Below are positions 9,844 to 18,052 of a stretch of DNA of 64,000 bases, one piece after another. Every line of letters begins with the position of its first letter. Within the stretch, counting starts at the first letter, position 1. This DNA comes from Ammoniphilus sp. YIM 78166 (GTDB taxonomy: Bacteria > Bacillota > Bacilli > Aneurinibacillales > RAOX-1). Position numbers and translations under genes: made by a program. The DNA lies in assembly GCF_004522215.1 (NCBI RefSeq), contig NZ_SDLR01000003.1, positions 434,001 through 498,000 on the forward strand, read 5' to 3'. Under the pieces are notes generated by a model. That model did no database searches, was not told the origin of the DNA, and was given only the letters and a program-made list of their open reading frames with translations.

Positions 9844-10791
9844 ATGCGAAGAATGATGAGCTACGGAAAAGCCGATGTTTGGGTGTATCGAACCTACGCC
9901 AAGCCCCTGACAGGGGTTCAAGTCATACCGGAATCGCCGTTTACAGGTCGCAGCAATATTCTCCTTGGGTTGAATGTCAAGGTCGCCGTGGAAGGAGAAG
10001 GGTTTTTATCCTCTTTTACCGACGGGGACAATCGTTTAGTTGTCGCTACTGATTCGATGAAAAATTTCATTTTAAAGCATGCGGGGGATTTTGAAGGGGC
10101 CACCCAAGAAGGCTTCCTGGAATTCGTAGGGCGGCGCTTCCTTGAAACCTACCCGCAAATGACCGGCATCAAGCTGACCAGTGACCAAATTCTGTTCGAT
10201 GAGCTTCCCATCCCGGACCAAGGGCAATTTGAACCGAGTCCGTTGGTGTTTCGCTATTCCTTAAATGAGCAGGCTCATGCTTGGATTGAGATGAAACGCG
10301 CGAAGGATGAAATTCGGACCACTGACCAACTAAGTGGGCTAAGGGGCTTAAAGCTGTTAAAGGTAAAAGGAAGCTCTTTTTACGGCTATGTCAAAGATGA
10401 ATATACGACGCTTCCAGAATCATATGACCGTCCACTCTTTATCTTCTTAAATATCGACTGGCGCTACGAGGACAGGGAACATGCTAAAGGGCTTGATTCT
10501 GGTGGATACGTTGCGGCAGAGCAAGTAAGGGATATTGCCTACAATGTGTTCCATGAAGAAAATTCTCCATCCATACAGCATCTTATCTATCGAATCGGCC
10601 TACGTATCCTGGAGCGGTTTCCGCAATTGGCGGAGGTTTGCTTTGAATCGAACAACCGGACGTGGGAAACGGTTCGGGATGAAATACCCGCTTCACCGGT
10701 AGGAAAAGTTTTTACCGAGCCCCGTCCTCCCTTTGGGTTTCAATGTTTTTCCATGACTCGTGATGATTTGAAGAAAGGACCCAAAGTATGA
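9844..10791 (+). CDS. pucL: urate oxidase (factor-independent urate hydroxylase)
   Basis: A 315-residue uricase. It carries MSYGKADVWVYRTY, the tunnelling-fold segment FTDGDNRLVVATDSMKN (active-site Thr/Asp region) and a second half with VCFESNNRTWE typical of bacterial uricases. It converts urate to 5-hydroxyisourate using O2 without a cofactor. AAAGGAGGGCAGACG precedes the ATG. The stop codon overlaps the HIU hydrolase start (ATGA). The symbol follows B. subtilis pucL, whose C-terminal half this corresponds to. Confidence 0.95.
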   Translation: MRRMMSYGKADVWVYRTYAKPLTGVQVIPESPFTGRSNILLGLNVKVAVEGEGFLSSFTDGDNRLVVATDSMKNFILKHAGDFEGATQEGFLEFVGRRFLETYPQMTGIKLTSDQILFDELPIPDQGQFEPSPLVFRYSLNEQAHAWIEMKRAKDEIRTTDQLSGLRGLKLLKVKGSSFYGYVKDEYTTLPESYDRPLFIFLNIDWRYEDREHAKGLDSGGYVAAEQVRDIAYNVFHEENSPSIQHLIYRIGLRILERFPQLAEVCFESNNRTWETVRDEIPASPVGKVFTEPRPPFGFQCFSMTRDDLKKGPKV

Positions 10792-11147
10792 CAGGAAAGC
10801 TAACGACCCATGTCCTCGACATCAGCATCGGAAGACCGGCCAGAGAGGTTCTCGTGGAGCTTTGGCAGGTGGGTTTACATGAGGAGCTCGTTTTCCTTGT
10901 AAAAAGGGTGACCAACCTAGATGGCAGAGTCCATGAACCGTTTCTGGAAGGAGAGAAGATGAAACCAGGAATCTACGAATTCCGTTTTCACGTTGGAGCT
11001 TACTACCGGACTCAACGTACTGCTGGGAAACATCCTCCCTTCCTGGATTGTGTTCCCGTACGCTTTTCGATTACGGAGCCAGACTCTCACTACCATGTTC
11101 CGCTCTTGGTCTCACCTGGGGGGTATAGTACGTATCGAGGCAGTTAA
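10788..11147 (+). CDS. pucM: 5-hydroxyisourate hydrolase (transthyretin-like)
   Basis: 119 residues of the transthyretin-related family. The N-terminal LTTHVLDISIGRPA contains the catalytic His, and the C-terminal YRGS tetrapeptide separates HIU hydrolases from transthyretin. It hydrolyses 5-hydroxyisourate to OHCU, so with uricase and uraD the operon covers urate to allantoin. Translation is coupled to uricase by a 4-nt overlap. Confidence 0.96.
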   Translation: MTGKLTTHVLDISIGRPAREVLVELWQVGLHEELVFLVKRVTNLDGRVHEPFLEGEKMKPGIYEFRFHVGAYYRTQRTAGKHPPFLDCVPVRFSITEPDSHYHVPLLVSPGGYSTYRGS

Positions 11148-11160
11148 GAGGAGGAGTGTT

Positions 11161-12417
11161 ATGAATCCCGATAAGAAAGAAATCGTCGATTGGATTGACG
11201 AGCATCAGCAAGAGCTCATTCATTTTCTACGGACATTAGTGCAAACCCCCTCAGATAATCCTGTTGGGGATTGTTATCCCATCGCGTCTGTTTTACATGA
11301 GCAGCTGGAAGGGCTGGGTTTTGATGAGGTGTCGCTTCTTAAAGTAAACGAGGAGGAAGTGAAGAAAGCGGGGATGATTAGCCTCGCTAATGTTCTATCC
11401 AGACAGGTATTCGGCAGCGGGGAAGGTCCAGGAATCGTCTTGAATGCGCATGGCGATGTGGTGCCTCCGGGTTTAGGCTGGAGCGTAGATCCTTACGGTG
11501 GAGAAATCGTCGATGGAAAAATGTATGGGCGTGGAGTCGCGGTATCGAAATCTGATATTGCGGCTTACACCTACGCGGTTTTGGCATTAAAGCAGGCAAA
11601 AATCCACCAATCCCTGCAAGGGAAGGTGGAGCTTGCCTTTACTTTTGATGAGGAAACGGGAGGGGAGCTCGGTCCAAAATGGTTGCTCGACCAAGGGTTG
11701 GTGCAGGCGGAGCAAGCCATTGTCGCGGGGTTCTCGTATTCTGCGGTAAATGCCCATAATGGGTGCCTTCATTTCGAGATCACCACCACAGGAAAGTCCG
11801 CCCATGCGGCCCTTCCGCATACCGGTTGTGATGCCATGGAAGCGACATCCAAAATTCTGAACGCCTTATATGAACACCGGGAAACCTTGCGTGAAAAAAA
11901 GTCGTCTGTCCCCGGGATCGATACGCCAACCTTGGTGGTGGGACTCATCTCAGGAGGCATTAATACGAATGTAGTCCCGGATGAGTGCAAAATCCGTGTG
12001 GACAGAAGACTGATCCCGGAAGAAAACGAAGAGCAAGCAGAAAGGGAATTCCGCGTCCTTGTACAGCAAGCCATTGCTCCTCTCGAGGGGATTCACGTAG
12101 AAATACGAAAAATTCTCCATGCGAAAAGCTTTGGCCCCGTTCCAGAGGATTCCCCTCTGATTGCTTCGTTAAGCGAGAACTGGAAGTTGGTGATGAAAGC
12201 AGACGGAGACTTGCCCATAAATGGAGTTCCCCTTTATACCGATGCGCGTCACTTCTATGAAAAAGGGCTTCCTACCGTCATGTTTGGGGTTGGACCAAAA
12301 ACCCTCGAAGAAGCCAACGGCCACCGTGCAGACGAAAATATTAGCCTTCAAGATTTACAGCATGCCACCAAAGTGATCGCTTGTACGCTTTATGATTTAT
12401 TGGGGGGCAGGACTTAG
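11161..12417 (+). CDS. M20 family metallopeptidase / amidohydrolase (ArgE/DapE-like)
   Basis: A 418-residue M20 zinc hydrolase. Zinc-site motifs are NAHGDVV, an Asp within GRGVAVSKSD, FDEETGG (catalytic plus ligand Glu) and a C-terminal GHRADENIS; the dimerisation domain carries GKSAHAALPH. The start at 11161 follows AAGAGGAGGAGTG; longer in-frame starts lie inside pucM. It is the last gene of the purine operon. Allantoate amidohydrolase (PucF) also belongs to M20, but this sequence looks closer to ArgE/DapE-like deacylases, so a ureido or N-acyl intermediate is only a guess. No allantoinase gene is present. Confidence 0.82.
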   Translation: MNPDKKEIVDWIDEHQQELIHFLRTLVQTPSDNPVGDCYPIASVLHEQLEGLGFDEVSLLKVNEEEVKKAGMISLANVLSRQVFGSGEGPGIVLNAHGDVVPPGLGWSVDPYGGEIVDGKMYGRGVAVSKSDIAAYTYAVLALKQAKIHQSLQGKVELAFTFDEETGGELGPKWLLDQGLVQAEQAIVAGFSYSAVNAHNGCLHFEITTTGKSAHAALPHTGCDAMEATSKILNALYEHRETLREKKSSVPGIDTPTLVVGLISGGINTNVVPDECKIRVDRRLIPEENEEQAEREFRVLVQQAIAPLEGIHVEIRKILHAKSFGPVPEDSPLIASLSENWKLVMKADGDLPINGVPLYTDARHFYEKGLPTVMFGVGPKTLEEANGHRADENISLQDLQHATKVIACTLYDLLGGRT

Positions 12418-12445
12418 TCAAGTGAACAATTCATAATAAAAGTAG

Positions 12446-12480
12446 AAGCCATGCAGGATACGAGATCCTTCATGGCTTTT
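12446..12480 (+). terminator. terminator of the purine operon
   Basis: AAGCCATG(C)AGGAT pairs with ATCCT(T)CATGGCTT around an ACGAG loop, followed by TT. It lies just after the M20 gene and faces the converging ABC ATPase gene. Confidence 0.8.
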
Positions 12481-12517
12481 GTCGGGTGCGAAAAAGTTTG
12501 GTGGCAACTGAGCTTTT

Positions 12518-13312
12518 TCACGAAGTGATGCCTTCCTTTAATTGCACCCAAGCGCGTCTCAATTTCCACTGCACCTCTAGGGGAAGCCCCAGTCCTTTAG
12601 TTAGAATTTCGTCAGAAATGACTTCCTCCTTCGGTCCTGCAGCGATGATCTTTCCTTCTTGCATGACTAGGGCATGGGTAAAGACGGAGCAAACCTCCTC
12701 AATATGGTGTGTCACGTAGATCATCGAGGGTCCGTTTACGCCTAGCTTTTCAATCGAGGCCAGCAGTTTCTCGCGGGAGTAAATATCGAGACCCGTACAG
12801 GGCTCGTCGAGGATCAGCAATCGGGGGGAGGCCATCAAGGCTCTTGAGATCAGTACTTTTTGCCTTTCGCCCTGGGAACATACCCCAAAAGGCCGATCGG
12901 CCAAATGACTAATATCCATTTCTTCCATAATGGATTCAGACTTTGCTTGGTCTTCAGTCGTCACCTCATCATAAATGCCAAGGGTCGCAAACTTTCCGCT
13001 TAACACAACCTGGGAGACCGTATGAGTAGGAGAAAGGGTGTCCGCCAGGGATGCACTTACCCAGCCGATCGATTTTCGAAGCTCTCTAAGATCAACGGTT
13101 CCAAGCGTTTTCCCTAACACCTTAATCGATGCTCCTGTCCCAGCAACCGGCCATATATATCCGTTGATCATCTTCAGCAGAGTGGTTTTTCCTGCTCCAT
13201 TCAGACCAATGAACGCCCAATGCTGTCCCTCTTCCATCCTCCAGGAAATATCTGTTAAAATCTCCCGACCTTCTCTGCGATAATTTACATCCTCTACATG
13301 AATGATACTCAT
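12518..13312 (-). CDS. ABC transporter ATP-binding protein (YlmA-like, solo ATPase)
   Basis: 264 residues with Walker A GLNGAGKTT (about 36-44), the variant signature CSQGERQKV, Walker B LLILDEPCTGLD and the H-loop VTHH. No permease or binding protein gene adjoins it. The sequence resembles Bacillus YlmA and the ModF/PhrA-type ATPases, which are also often orphaned. Function is unknown. It converges on the purine operon and is preceded by a 166-nt AT-rich gap after the M56 gene. Confidence 0.85.
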   Translation of the reverse strand: MSIIHVEDVNYRREGREILTDISWRMEEGQHWAFIGLNGAGKTTLLKMINGYIWPVAGTGASIKVLGKTLGTVDLRELRKSIGWVSASLADTLSPTHTVSQVVLSGKFATLGIYDEVTTEDQAKSESIMEEMDISHLADRPFGVCSQGERQKVLISRALMASPRLLILDEPCTGLDIYSREKLLASIEKLGVNGPSMIYVTHHIEEVCSVFTHALVMQEGKIIAAGPKEEVISDEILTKGLGLPLEVQWKLRRAWVQLKEGITS

Positions 13313-13478
13313 CTCTTCAAATGGACTCCTATCTTTGTTTGAATATTAACGCAATGTGATAGAAAATAGAATATCATATCTTTATGGTTTTGTCCGAGAA
13401 AAGATCAATGAAACAAAGTAGCTCGATGGGCCATTCTAACAAACACTAACATCTGTAGTATAAAATATTAAAAAAAAT

Positions 13479-14333
13479 TTAAGCAACTCCCACCACAATC
13501 ATACTCATCAAAAGAATCAGTACATAAATCGAAGCCACAATAGATCTTGTATCTAGTTTAAGAGGTATGGTTTTCTTTGGACTCACGAGTTGTTTAAGTC
13601 GGTAGTTAACCGATTCATCCGAAAAATGGACAATGACGGGGGCGGTGGGAACCGAGAAACAATTCTTGATTAACTTGATCAATGCACTTCCAAGACCAAT
13701 TTCAGATCCCATTTTTTGTATGGCGTATTCATCGGCTGATAACTCACTGATAATTTTATAATTTTGATAACACCACTTGGTAAGAGGAATATACCATAGG
13801 GAATAGGCAATTACTTGTAAGACAAATGTCTTGAGGGAATCGTAGTTTTTTTGGTGATAGGTTTCATGATGAACGACGGCTTCAATCTCCTGTTGGTCTA
13901 GGATGTTAATCAACCCACTCGAAAGGACGATCAAAGGCGTTTTAAAACCCATCGAAAAAGCTAGCGACTGTTGATGGTTGACCACGATAATATCCTCATC
14001 TTGACGGTTAAATTTATGATTTATTAGTTTGGATAACTCCTGATTTTTTAGGGATAGAATCTTTAGCTTAAATTTCCTGTAAAGAAAAAATTGTTGGACG
14101 ATTTTGATCAGGGCAATTAATCCAGTGTAAGCGATAATGGTATTTAAGGCATAGATCACAATAAAGTAGTAAAGAGTGGCTTCCTTAAACAAACTTACAC
14201 AAAATTCAAAAAGGTTCATAGGGATAGCCACACCGAAAAAGAGATGCATTAAATATAATCCCATTTGACTCCAAACGAAAGCAGCAATAACCATACTAAA
14301 TCCGGCGATAAAGATAGATTGTTGTTTCCACAT
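13479..14333 (-). CDS. M56 family membrane metallopeptidase (BlaR1/MecR1-like, no sensor domain)
   Basis: 284 residues. Several N-terminal hydrophobic segments are followed by a zinc peptidase site H-H-E-T-Y-H near residue 153 (HExxH type), SADEYAIQKMG, and a C-terminal membrane helix. BlaR1/MecR1 proteins have the same M56 core plus an extracellular penicillin-binding domain; that domain is absent here, so the signal is unknown. The gene overlaps the BlaI-like gene by 1 nt (ATGA-type junction), the usual repressor-protease pairing in which the protease triggers repressor cleavage. Confidence 0.9.
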   Translation of the reverse strand: MWKQQSIFIAGFSMVIAAFVWSQMGLYLMHLFFGVAIPMNLFEFCVSLFKEATLYYFIVIYALNTIIAYTGLIALIKIVQQFFLYRKFKLKILSLKNQELSKLINHKFNRQDEDIIVVNHQQSLAFSMGFKTPLIVLSSGLINILDQQEIEAVVHHETYHQKNYDSLKTFVLQVIAYSLWYIPLTKWCYQNYKIISELSADEYAIQKMGSEIGLGSALIKLIKNCFSVPTAPVIVHFSDESVNYRLKQLVSPKKTIPLKLDTRSIVASIYVLILLMSMIVVGVA

Positions 14334-14755
14334 TACGACTCATGGTTCCTTTTTAATTTTTGGATTTTCTGTTCAAGTTTTTCAAGTACGGAGTGATCTA
14401 CCTCATCTAAAGCATCAATCATGTGATTAATCACCAATCCGCCAAACTCATCCAACAAATTCTCGGTTAGCGTTTTGGACTGTTCTTCGATAAACTCTTC
14501 TTTGGATTGAACAGGGCTATATAATGACAGGCGTCCTTGCAGCCTTTTTTCCAAAATCCCTTTCTCTACTAATCGATTCATCACCGTCATGACCGTATTG
14601 AAGTTAGCCGGCTTATCCTGATTGTCTAACCGCTGCTGCACTTCCTTAATACTCAGATCTTTTTGGGACCAGAGGATATCCATAATCTTCGATTCTAAGG
14701 GCCCGAAAAATCGATTAAGACCCACTTTATCGTACTTAAAGTTCTTGATGTTCAT
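14333..14755 (-). CDS. BlaI/MecI/CopY family transcriptional repressor
   Basis: 140 residues. The winged helix with LGPLESKIMDILWSQKD and NFNTVMTVMNRLVEKGILEKR spans about residues 14-80 and matches BlaI/MecI. The C-terminal helix dimerises. BlaI repressors bind TACA-TGTA type palindromes and are cleaved by an M56 partner, which is the next gene. Sites matching this type lie between this gene and the divergent doxX-like gene, so the module likely controls itself and doxX. Confidence 0.93.
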   Translation of the reverse strand: MNIKNFKYDKVGLNRFFGPLESKIMDILWSQKDLSIKEVQQRLDNQDKPANFNTVMTVMNRLVEKGILEKRLQGRLSLYSPVQSKEEFIEEQSKTLTENLLDEFGGLVINHMIDALDEVDHSVLEKLEQKIQKLKRNHES

Positions 14756-14771
14756 ACGTTTATCCCTCCAT

Positions 14772-14782
14772 TACAAATTGTA
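14772..14782. promoter_or_regulatory. candidate BlaI-family operator proximal to the repressor gene
   Basis: TACAAATTGTA is a perfect palindrome of the TACA-N3-TGTA type bound by BlaI/MecI repressors, 17 nt from the repressor start codon. It is followed by GTGTATTAG, which resembles the TAGTGT half-sites seen nearer doxX. Confidence 0.6.
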
Positions 14783-14845
14783 GTGTATTAGGGGAGGATT
14801 AGCAAGGACTTTAGTATAACTTCTTGACGATCAGCAACCTAGGGG

Positions 14846-14875
14846 TTGACAAGCTCAACTCCATAACACTACAAT
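14846..14875 (+). promoter_or_regulatory. sigma-A promoter of the DoxX gene
   Basis: TTGACA (14846-14851) and TACAAT (14870-14875) with an 18-nt spacer, about 55 nt before the DoxX start. The -10 box lies within the inverted repeat at 14864-14886, so repressor binding would block transcription. Confidence 0.7.
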
Positions 14876-14886
14876 GGTTAGTGTTA
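14864..14886. promoter_or_regulatory. inverted-repeat operator over the doxX promoter
   Basis: TAACACTA and TAGTGTTA form a perfect 8-bp inverted repeat with a 7-nt spacer, overlapping the promoter -10 box. A further TGTAGTG half-site lies downstream near 14898. The neighbouring BlaI-like repressor is the natural candidate to bind it. Confidence 0.65.
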
Positions 14887-14929
14887 AACTATAACGTGTA
14901 GTGCTGAAGAAAACACGAAGGAGGACATT

Positions 14930-15331
14930 ATGTCAAAAAACATGGAAATCGCCTTATTTGTCATCAGAATCACCCTAGGTATCGTCTTTTTCGCTCATGG
15001 CTTACAAAAAGTCCAGGGAGTGGAGGGCATTGTGGGATTTTTCGGAAGTTTAGGACTGCCAGGATTCATGGCCTACGCGGTGGCTGGAATTGAATTGATT
15101 GGCGGACTGATCCTTATCCTTGGTTTAGGGACTCGCGTAGTTTCTGGTTTGTTCATCCTGATTATGCTGGGAGCTATTTTCAAGGTGAAATTATCGGCTG
15201 GCTTCCTGGGAGGATATGAATTAGATTTCGCTTTATTAGGAATGGCCCTTGCGTTAGCGATTAGTGGAAATAAGCTGTGGTCTTTAGATCAATATATTCG
15301 CCGACAAGAGATTCAGGTAGAAACAAAATAG
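14930..15331 (+). CDS. DoxX family membrane protein
   Basis: 133 residues with four predicted membrane segments and the DoxX family start RITLGIVFFAHGLQKVQG, plus GIELIGGLILILGLGTR in the middle. GAAGGAGGACATT precedes the ATG. DoxX proteins are linked to redox or thiol stress handling in several bacteria, but their reaction is not settled. It is divergent from the BlaI/M56 pair and its promoter carries their probable operator, so it appears to be the regulated output of that module. Confidence 0.9.
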   Translation: MSKNMEIALFVIRITLGIVFFAHGLQKVQGVEGIVGFFGSLGLPGFMAYAVAGIELIGGLILILGLGTRVVSGLFILIMLGAIFKVKLSAGFLGGYELDFALLGMALALAISGNKLWSLDQYIRRQEIQVETK

Positions 15332-15345
15332 GAAGCCATTTTGGA

Positions 15346-15380
15346 GCGTTGATTCACATCAGAATCGCGCTTTTCTTTTT
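15346..15380 (+). terminator. probable terminator after the DoxX gene
   Basis: An imperfect stem (GCG..GATTC / GAATC.CGC) is followed by TTTTCTTTTT. The structure is weak but the T-rich tail and position fit. Confidence 0.5.
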
Positions 15381-15548
15381 GGACCTGCCTCGTACCGGGT
15401 TAGGCCAGGCTTTACGGCAATAGGGGGTCACTTCTTGGGTTTGGGGTAGGGGATGTCGGAACGAACTATGACACCTGCTAAAGGACCAAGGAGAGTCTCT
15501 AATAGGTAGGAGGAAGTAAGTGGGGCTTCCTCAAGATTCATTAACGAA

Positions 15549-15590
15549 GCCCTATCTCCAAGATAATGTATGGAAGATAGGGCGTTTTTC
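15549..15590 (+). terminator. hairpin with T-run, terminator-like
   Basis: GCCCTATCT pairs with AGATAGGGC and a T-run follows. No gene is visible on the plus strand between the DoxX terminator and here (about 170 nt), so it may end an unrecognised short transcript or read-through; see findings. Confidence 0.6.
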
Positions 15591-15601
15591 TGCTTCCTTG
15601 C

Positions 15602-15805
15602 TTAAAATCCATATTCAAAATTCAGGGATCCCTCTTTCCACATTACATAGTCAATCTGTCCAAAGTCTACTTCTTCCCCATTAAGATTGCAGGTGCAATG
15701 ATTACATCCACATTGGGCTTTGATCTGCTCCAAAAGAGATTGTTCGACACCGCCTAGGACGATCAGAGGCTTATTTTTGGGGTATAAGACAAGAGTTCCA
15801 GTCAT
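15602..15805 (-). CDS. small hypothetical protein with clustered cysteines
   Basis: 67 residues, no family recognised. A CGCNHCTC cluster near residues 32-39 could bind metal. CTGGAGGATGATGAACAA precedes the ATG, a proper ribosome site, which is the main support that it is real. It is flanked by a terminator-like hairpin downstream and a 348-nt non-coding gap upstream. Confidence 0.6.
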   Translation of the reverse strand: MTGTLVLYPKNKPLIVLGGVEQSLLEQIKAQCGCNHCTCNLNGEEVDFGQIDYVMWKEGSLNFEYGF

Positions 15806-16153
15806 TTGTTCATCATCCTCCAGAAAAGTTTGTGCATTGCTTCACGTAACAATCATAGCTGATCTTACTGGTAAAATCATCCCTTATACAGAAAAGTTCA
15901 AATATCAGTCAAACATTAGTTACGATTTCTTTACATTGCAGACAAAGCTTTTGACGCAATCGTTAGACTGCTTAATGGTTAATGCCAAGATGCATTGCGC
16001 TGTAATCCCCGCTCATACTGACTGACACCTATACACTATTGTATTGTAAAATTCTCGCTAACAAGTATCTACCATCTCAAGAATGACTTTACAAATAATT
16101 ACCAAACCATAGAGGAATACTATGAAAACCTTATTCCAATAAGGAGGAGCCTT

Positions 16154-17182
16154 ATGGATGACGCGACACATCAAACAGAGCATAACACTGGATTAACCTC
16201 AGCGGAAATGGGAACACTTTGGTCTCAATACATATCAGATAAAATGGTTATTTGTATTTTGAGTTATTTCTTGGAAAAAATAGAGGATGAACAAACGAAA
16301 AGCGTTGTCGCTTATGCGTTGAGCTTAAGCCTTAACCAGGTCAAAAGAATTAGGGAGATTTTTAACAAAGAAAATTTCCCTATTCCTTATGGTTTTACGG
16401 AGCAGGATGTGAATAAAGACGCACCTCGTCTCTTCTCCGATTCCCTTATCCTCCAGTATGTCAAGAATATGTCGATTCTTGGTATGGCCTCAACTAGTGT
16501 AGCTGTAGGAATCACAACACGCTCTGATGTTAATGAATTTTTCACTGACTGCTTAGCCTCCGCGACTAAGCTCAACAACTGGGCAAAGGACCTATTGTTA
16601 ATCAAGGGATTATACGTTCGTCCTCCGTTCATCCCTAATCCAGACCATGTTGATTTTGTTACCAAACAACACTTTTTAACAGGTTTTTTGGGGGATCGAC
16701 GGCCACTCAATGCCATTGAAATTACTCATTTGTTCAACAATACCCAAACCAACATCATCGGGAGGGCGTTATTGATTGGATTCACGCAAGTAGCGGAGTC
16801 GAAAGAAGTCCGTGAAATCTTGATGAGAGGCGTAGAAATGTCAAAAAAACATATCGAGCTGTTTAGTTCCCTCTTAATCGATGAAAATATCCCTGCTGCG
16901 ATGACATGGGATTATGGTACAACGGATTCTACTGACGCTCCTTTCTCAGATAAATTGATGTTATTTCATACCACAGCTTTGATTGCCGCAGGGATCGGAA
17001 ACTATGGAGCAGCACTAGCTGCCAGTCCTAGACGTGATATAGGGGCCCTATACTATAGACTTTTTATGGAAGTAGCTCAATATGCGGAGGATTGTGCCAA
17101 TATGATGATCAAAAATGGATGGTTGGAACAACCCCCGTTAGCCCCTGATTATAAAGCGTTAGCCAATCAAGGGGATAGCTAA
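16154..17182 (+). CDS. DUF3231 family protein
   Basis: 342 residues built of two related helical halves (roughly 10-165 and 180-335), each with a LSYFLEK / FTQVAES-type bundle followed by Y- and N-rich segments. This is the pattern of DUF3231, a ferritin-fold family related to spore-coat CotF-like proteins and common in spore formers. AAGGAGGAGCCTT precedes the ATG. No enzyme activity can be assigned. The 348 nt upstream hold no gene and presumably contain its promoter. Confidence 0.8.
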   Translation: MDDATHQTEHNTGLTSAEMGTLWSQYISDKMVICILSYFLEKIEDEQTKSVVAYALSLSLNQVKRIREIFNKENFPIPYGFTEQDVNKDAPRLFSDSLILQYVKNMSILGMASTSVAVGITTRSDVNEFFTDCLASATKLNNWAKDLLLIKGLYVRPPFIPNPDHVDFVTKQHFLTGFLGDRRPLNAIEITHLFNNTQTNIIGRALLIGFTQVAESKEVREILMRGVEMSKKHIELFSSLLIDENIPAAMTWDYGTTDSTDAPFSDKLMLFHTTALIAAGIGNYGAALAASPRRDIGALYYRLFMEVAQYAEDCANMMIKNGWLEQPPLAPDYKALANQGDS

Positions 17183-17262
17183 CTGCTCCTTCAAAAACTT
17201 GGATCCTAAGATTCTTTAACCAAATGGATCAACTACATATGTCGCTTTTATCGGAGGAATCT

Positions 17263-17874
17263 ATGAGTTTAACCATAAGAGTATATTCAGATTATGTTTG
17301 ACCCTACTGCTTTATAGCGGAGTTTCCGCTGGAAGAAGCGATTAGGGGAAAGGATGTTGTAGTGGAGTAGATGCCTTTTGAATTGCGTCCCTATCCAACG
17401 CCAACTTTGAAACCGGAAGAAAATTACCTACAAAATGCATGGAAAAATGGCGTCTATCCCACAGCAGAACGATTCGGGGTAGAAATGGTACTGCCGCGGG
17501 TATCGCCGCAACCTTATACTCATTTGGCCTTTGAAGGCTTCCAATATGCAAAAGAACATGCAAAAGCCAATGAGTATAACCATCGAGTGATGAAGGCCTT
17601 TTTTCAAGAAGAAATGGATATCGGTAAGGTGAATGTTTTGACCGAGCTTGCCACCCAAATCGGATTAAACGGGGAAGAATTTCGAAGGGCGTTAGAAACA
17701 AGGAAGTATAAAGAAGTTCATGAAATAGCCCTGCACCATGCCTACGAAGAAGCCAATATTACGGCAGTTCCTACGTTTAAAATAGGCGATAGGGTATTGC
17801 CAGGTTTGTACGATAAAGAGTCATTGGAAACCGTGATTCAGGAAGAGATAATAAAGCATCTCTCCAAAAATTAG
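17263..17874 (+). pseudogene. DsbA/FrnE-type thiol oxidoreductase with TGA at the catalytic Cys and a further in-frame TAG (selenoprotein or decayed gene)
   Basis: CGGAGGAATCT precedes the ATG at 17263. Read through, the frame gives 203 residues: YSDYV, then TGA (17299-17301) where the family has the first Cys of CPYC, then PYC, and EFPLEEAIRGKDVVVE, TAG (17368-17370), MPFELRPYPTPT with Trp normally at the TAG. The rest, including GLNGEEFRRALE and the cis-Pro region AVPTFKIGDRVLPG, is intact. Two readings are possible. The TGA encodes selenocysteine, supported by the hairpin at 17316-17330 and the same situation in the gene at 46109. Or both stops are mutations and the gene is dead. The TAG argues for decay of this copy unless it is a sequence error. 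A shorter protein from the ATG at 17371 would lack the active site. Confidence 0.8.
17316..17330 (+). promoter_or_regulatory. candidate bacterial SECIS hairpin of the DsbA-type gene
   Basis: AGCGGA pairs perfectly with TCCGCT around the 3-nt loop GTT. Twenty nucleotides separate the in-frame TGA from the loop and the first loop base is G, which fits the usual bacterial SECIS description (loop 16-37 nt after UGA, G in the first two loop positions). Confidence 0.5.
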
Positions 17875-17892
17875 AGACAGACTTAAATCATA

Positions 17893-17924
17893 AAAGCTGA
17901 ATGATTGACTCATTCAGCTTTTTT
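17893..17924 (+). terminator. terminator after the DsbA-type gene
   Basis: AAAGCTGAATG / CATTCAGCTTT, an 11-bp perfect stem with a 7-nt loop and a T-run. Confidence 0.88.
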
Positions 17925-18052
17925 CTGTTAAAAAACTAGCGGACCCACGCTTCGTGAGCCATTAGCGGACCCTATGTCCATAAGCAAGAACTACTGAAAC
18001 CTATTCAAAATTATGGTAATCTTAAAACATTATAGAAAAGGAGAGAGTCATT

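Noticed and set aside
17368..17370. Pyrrolysine at TAG
   Set aside because: Relatives have Trp, no methylamine gene context is present, and one base change explains it.
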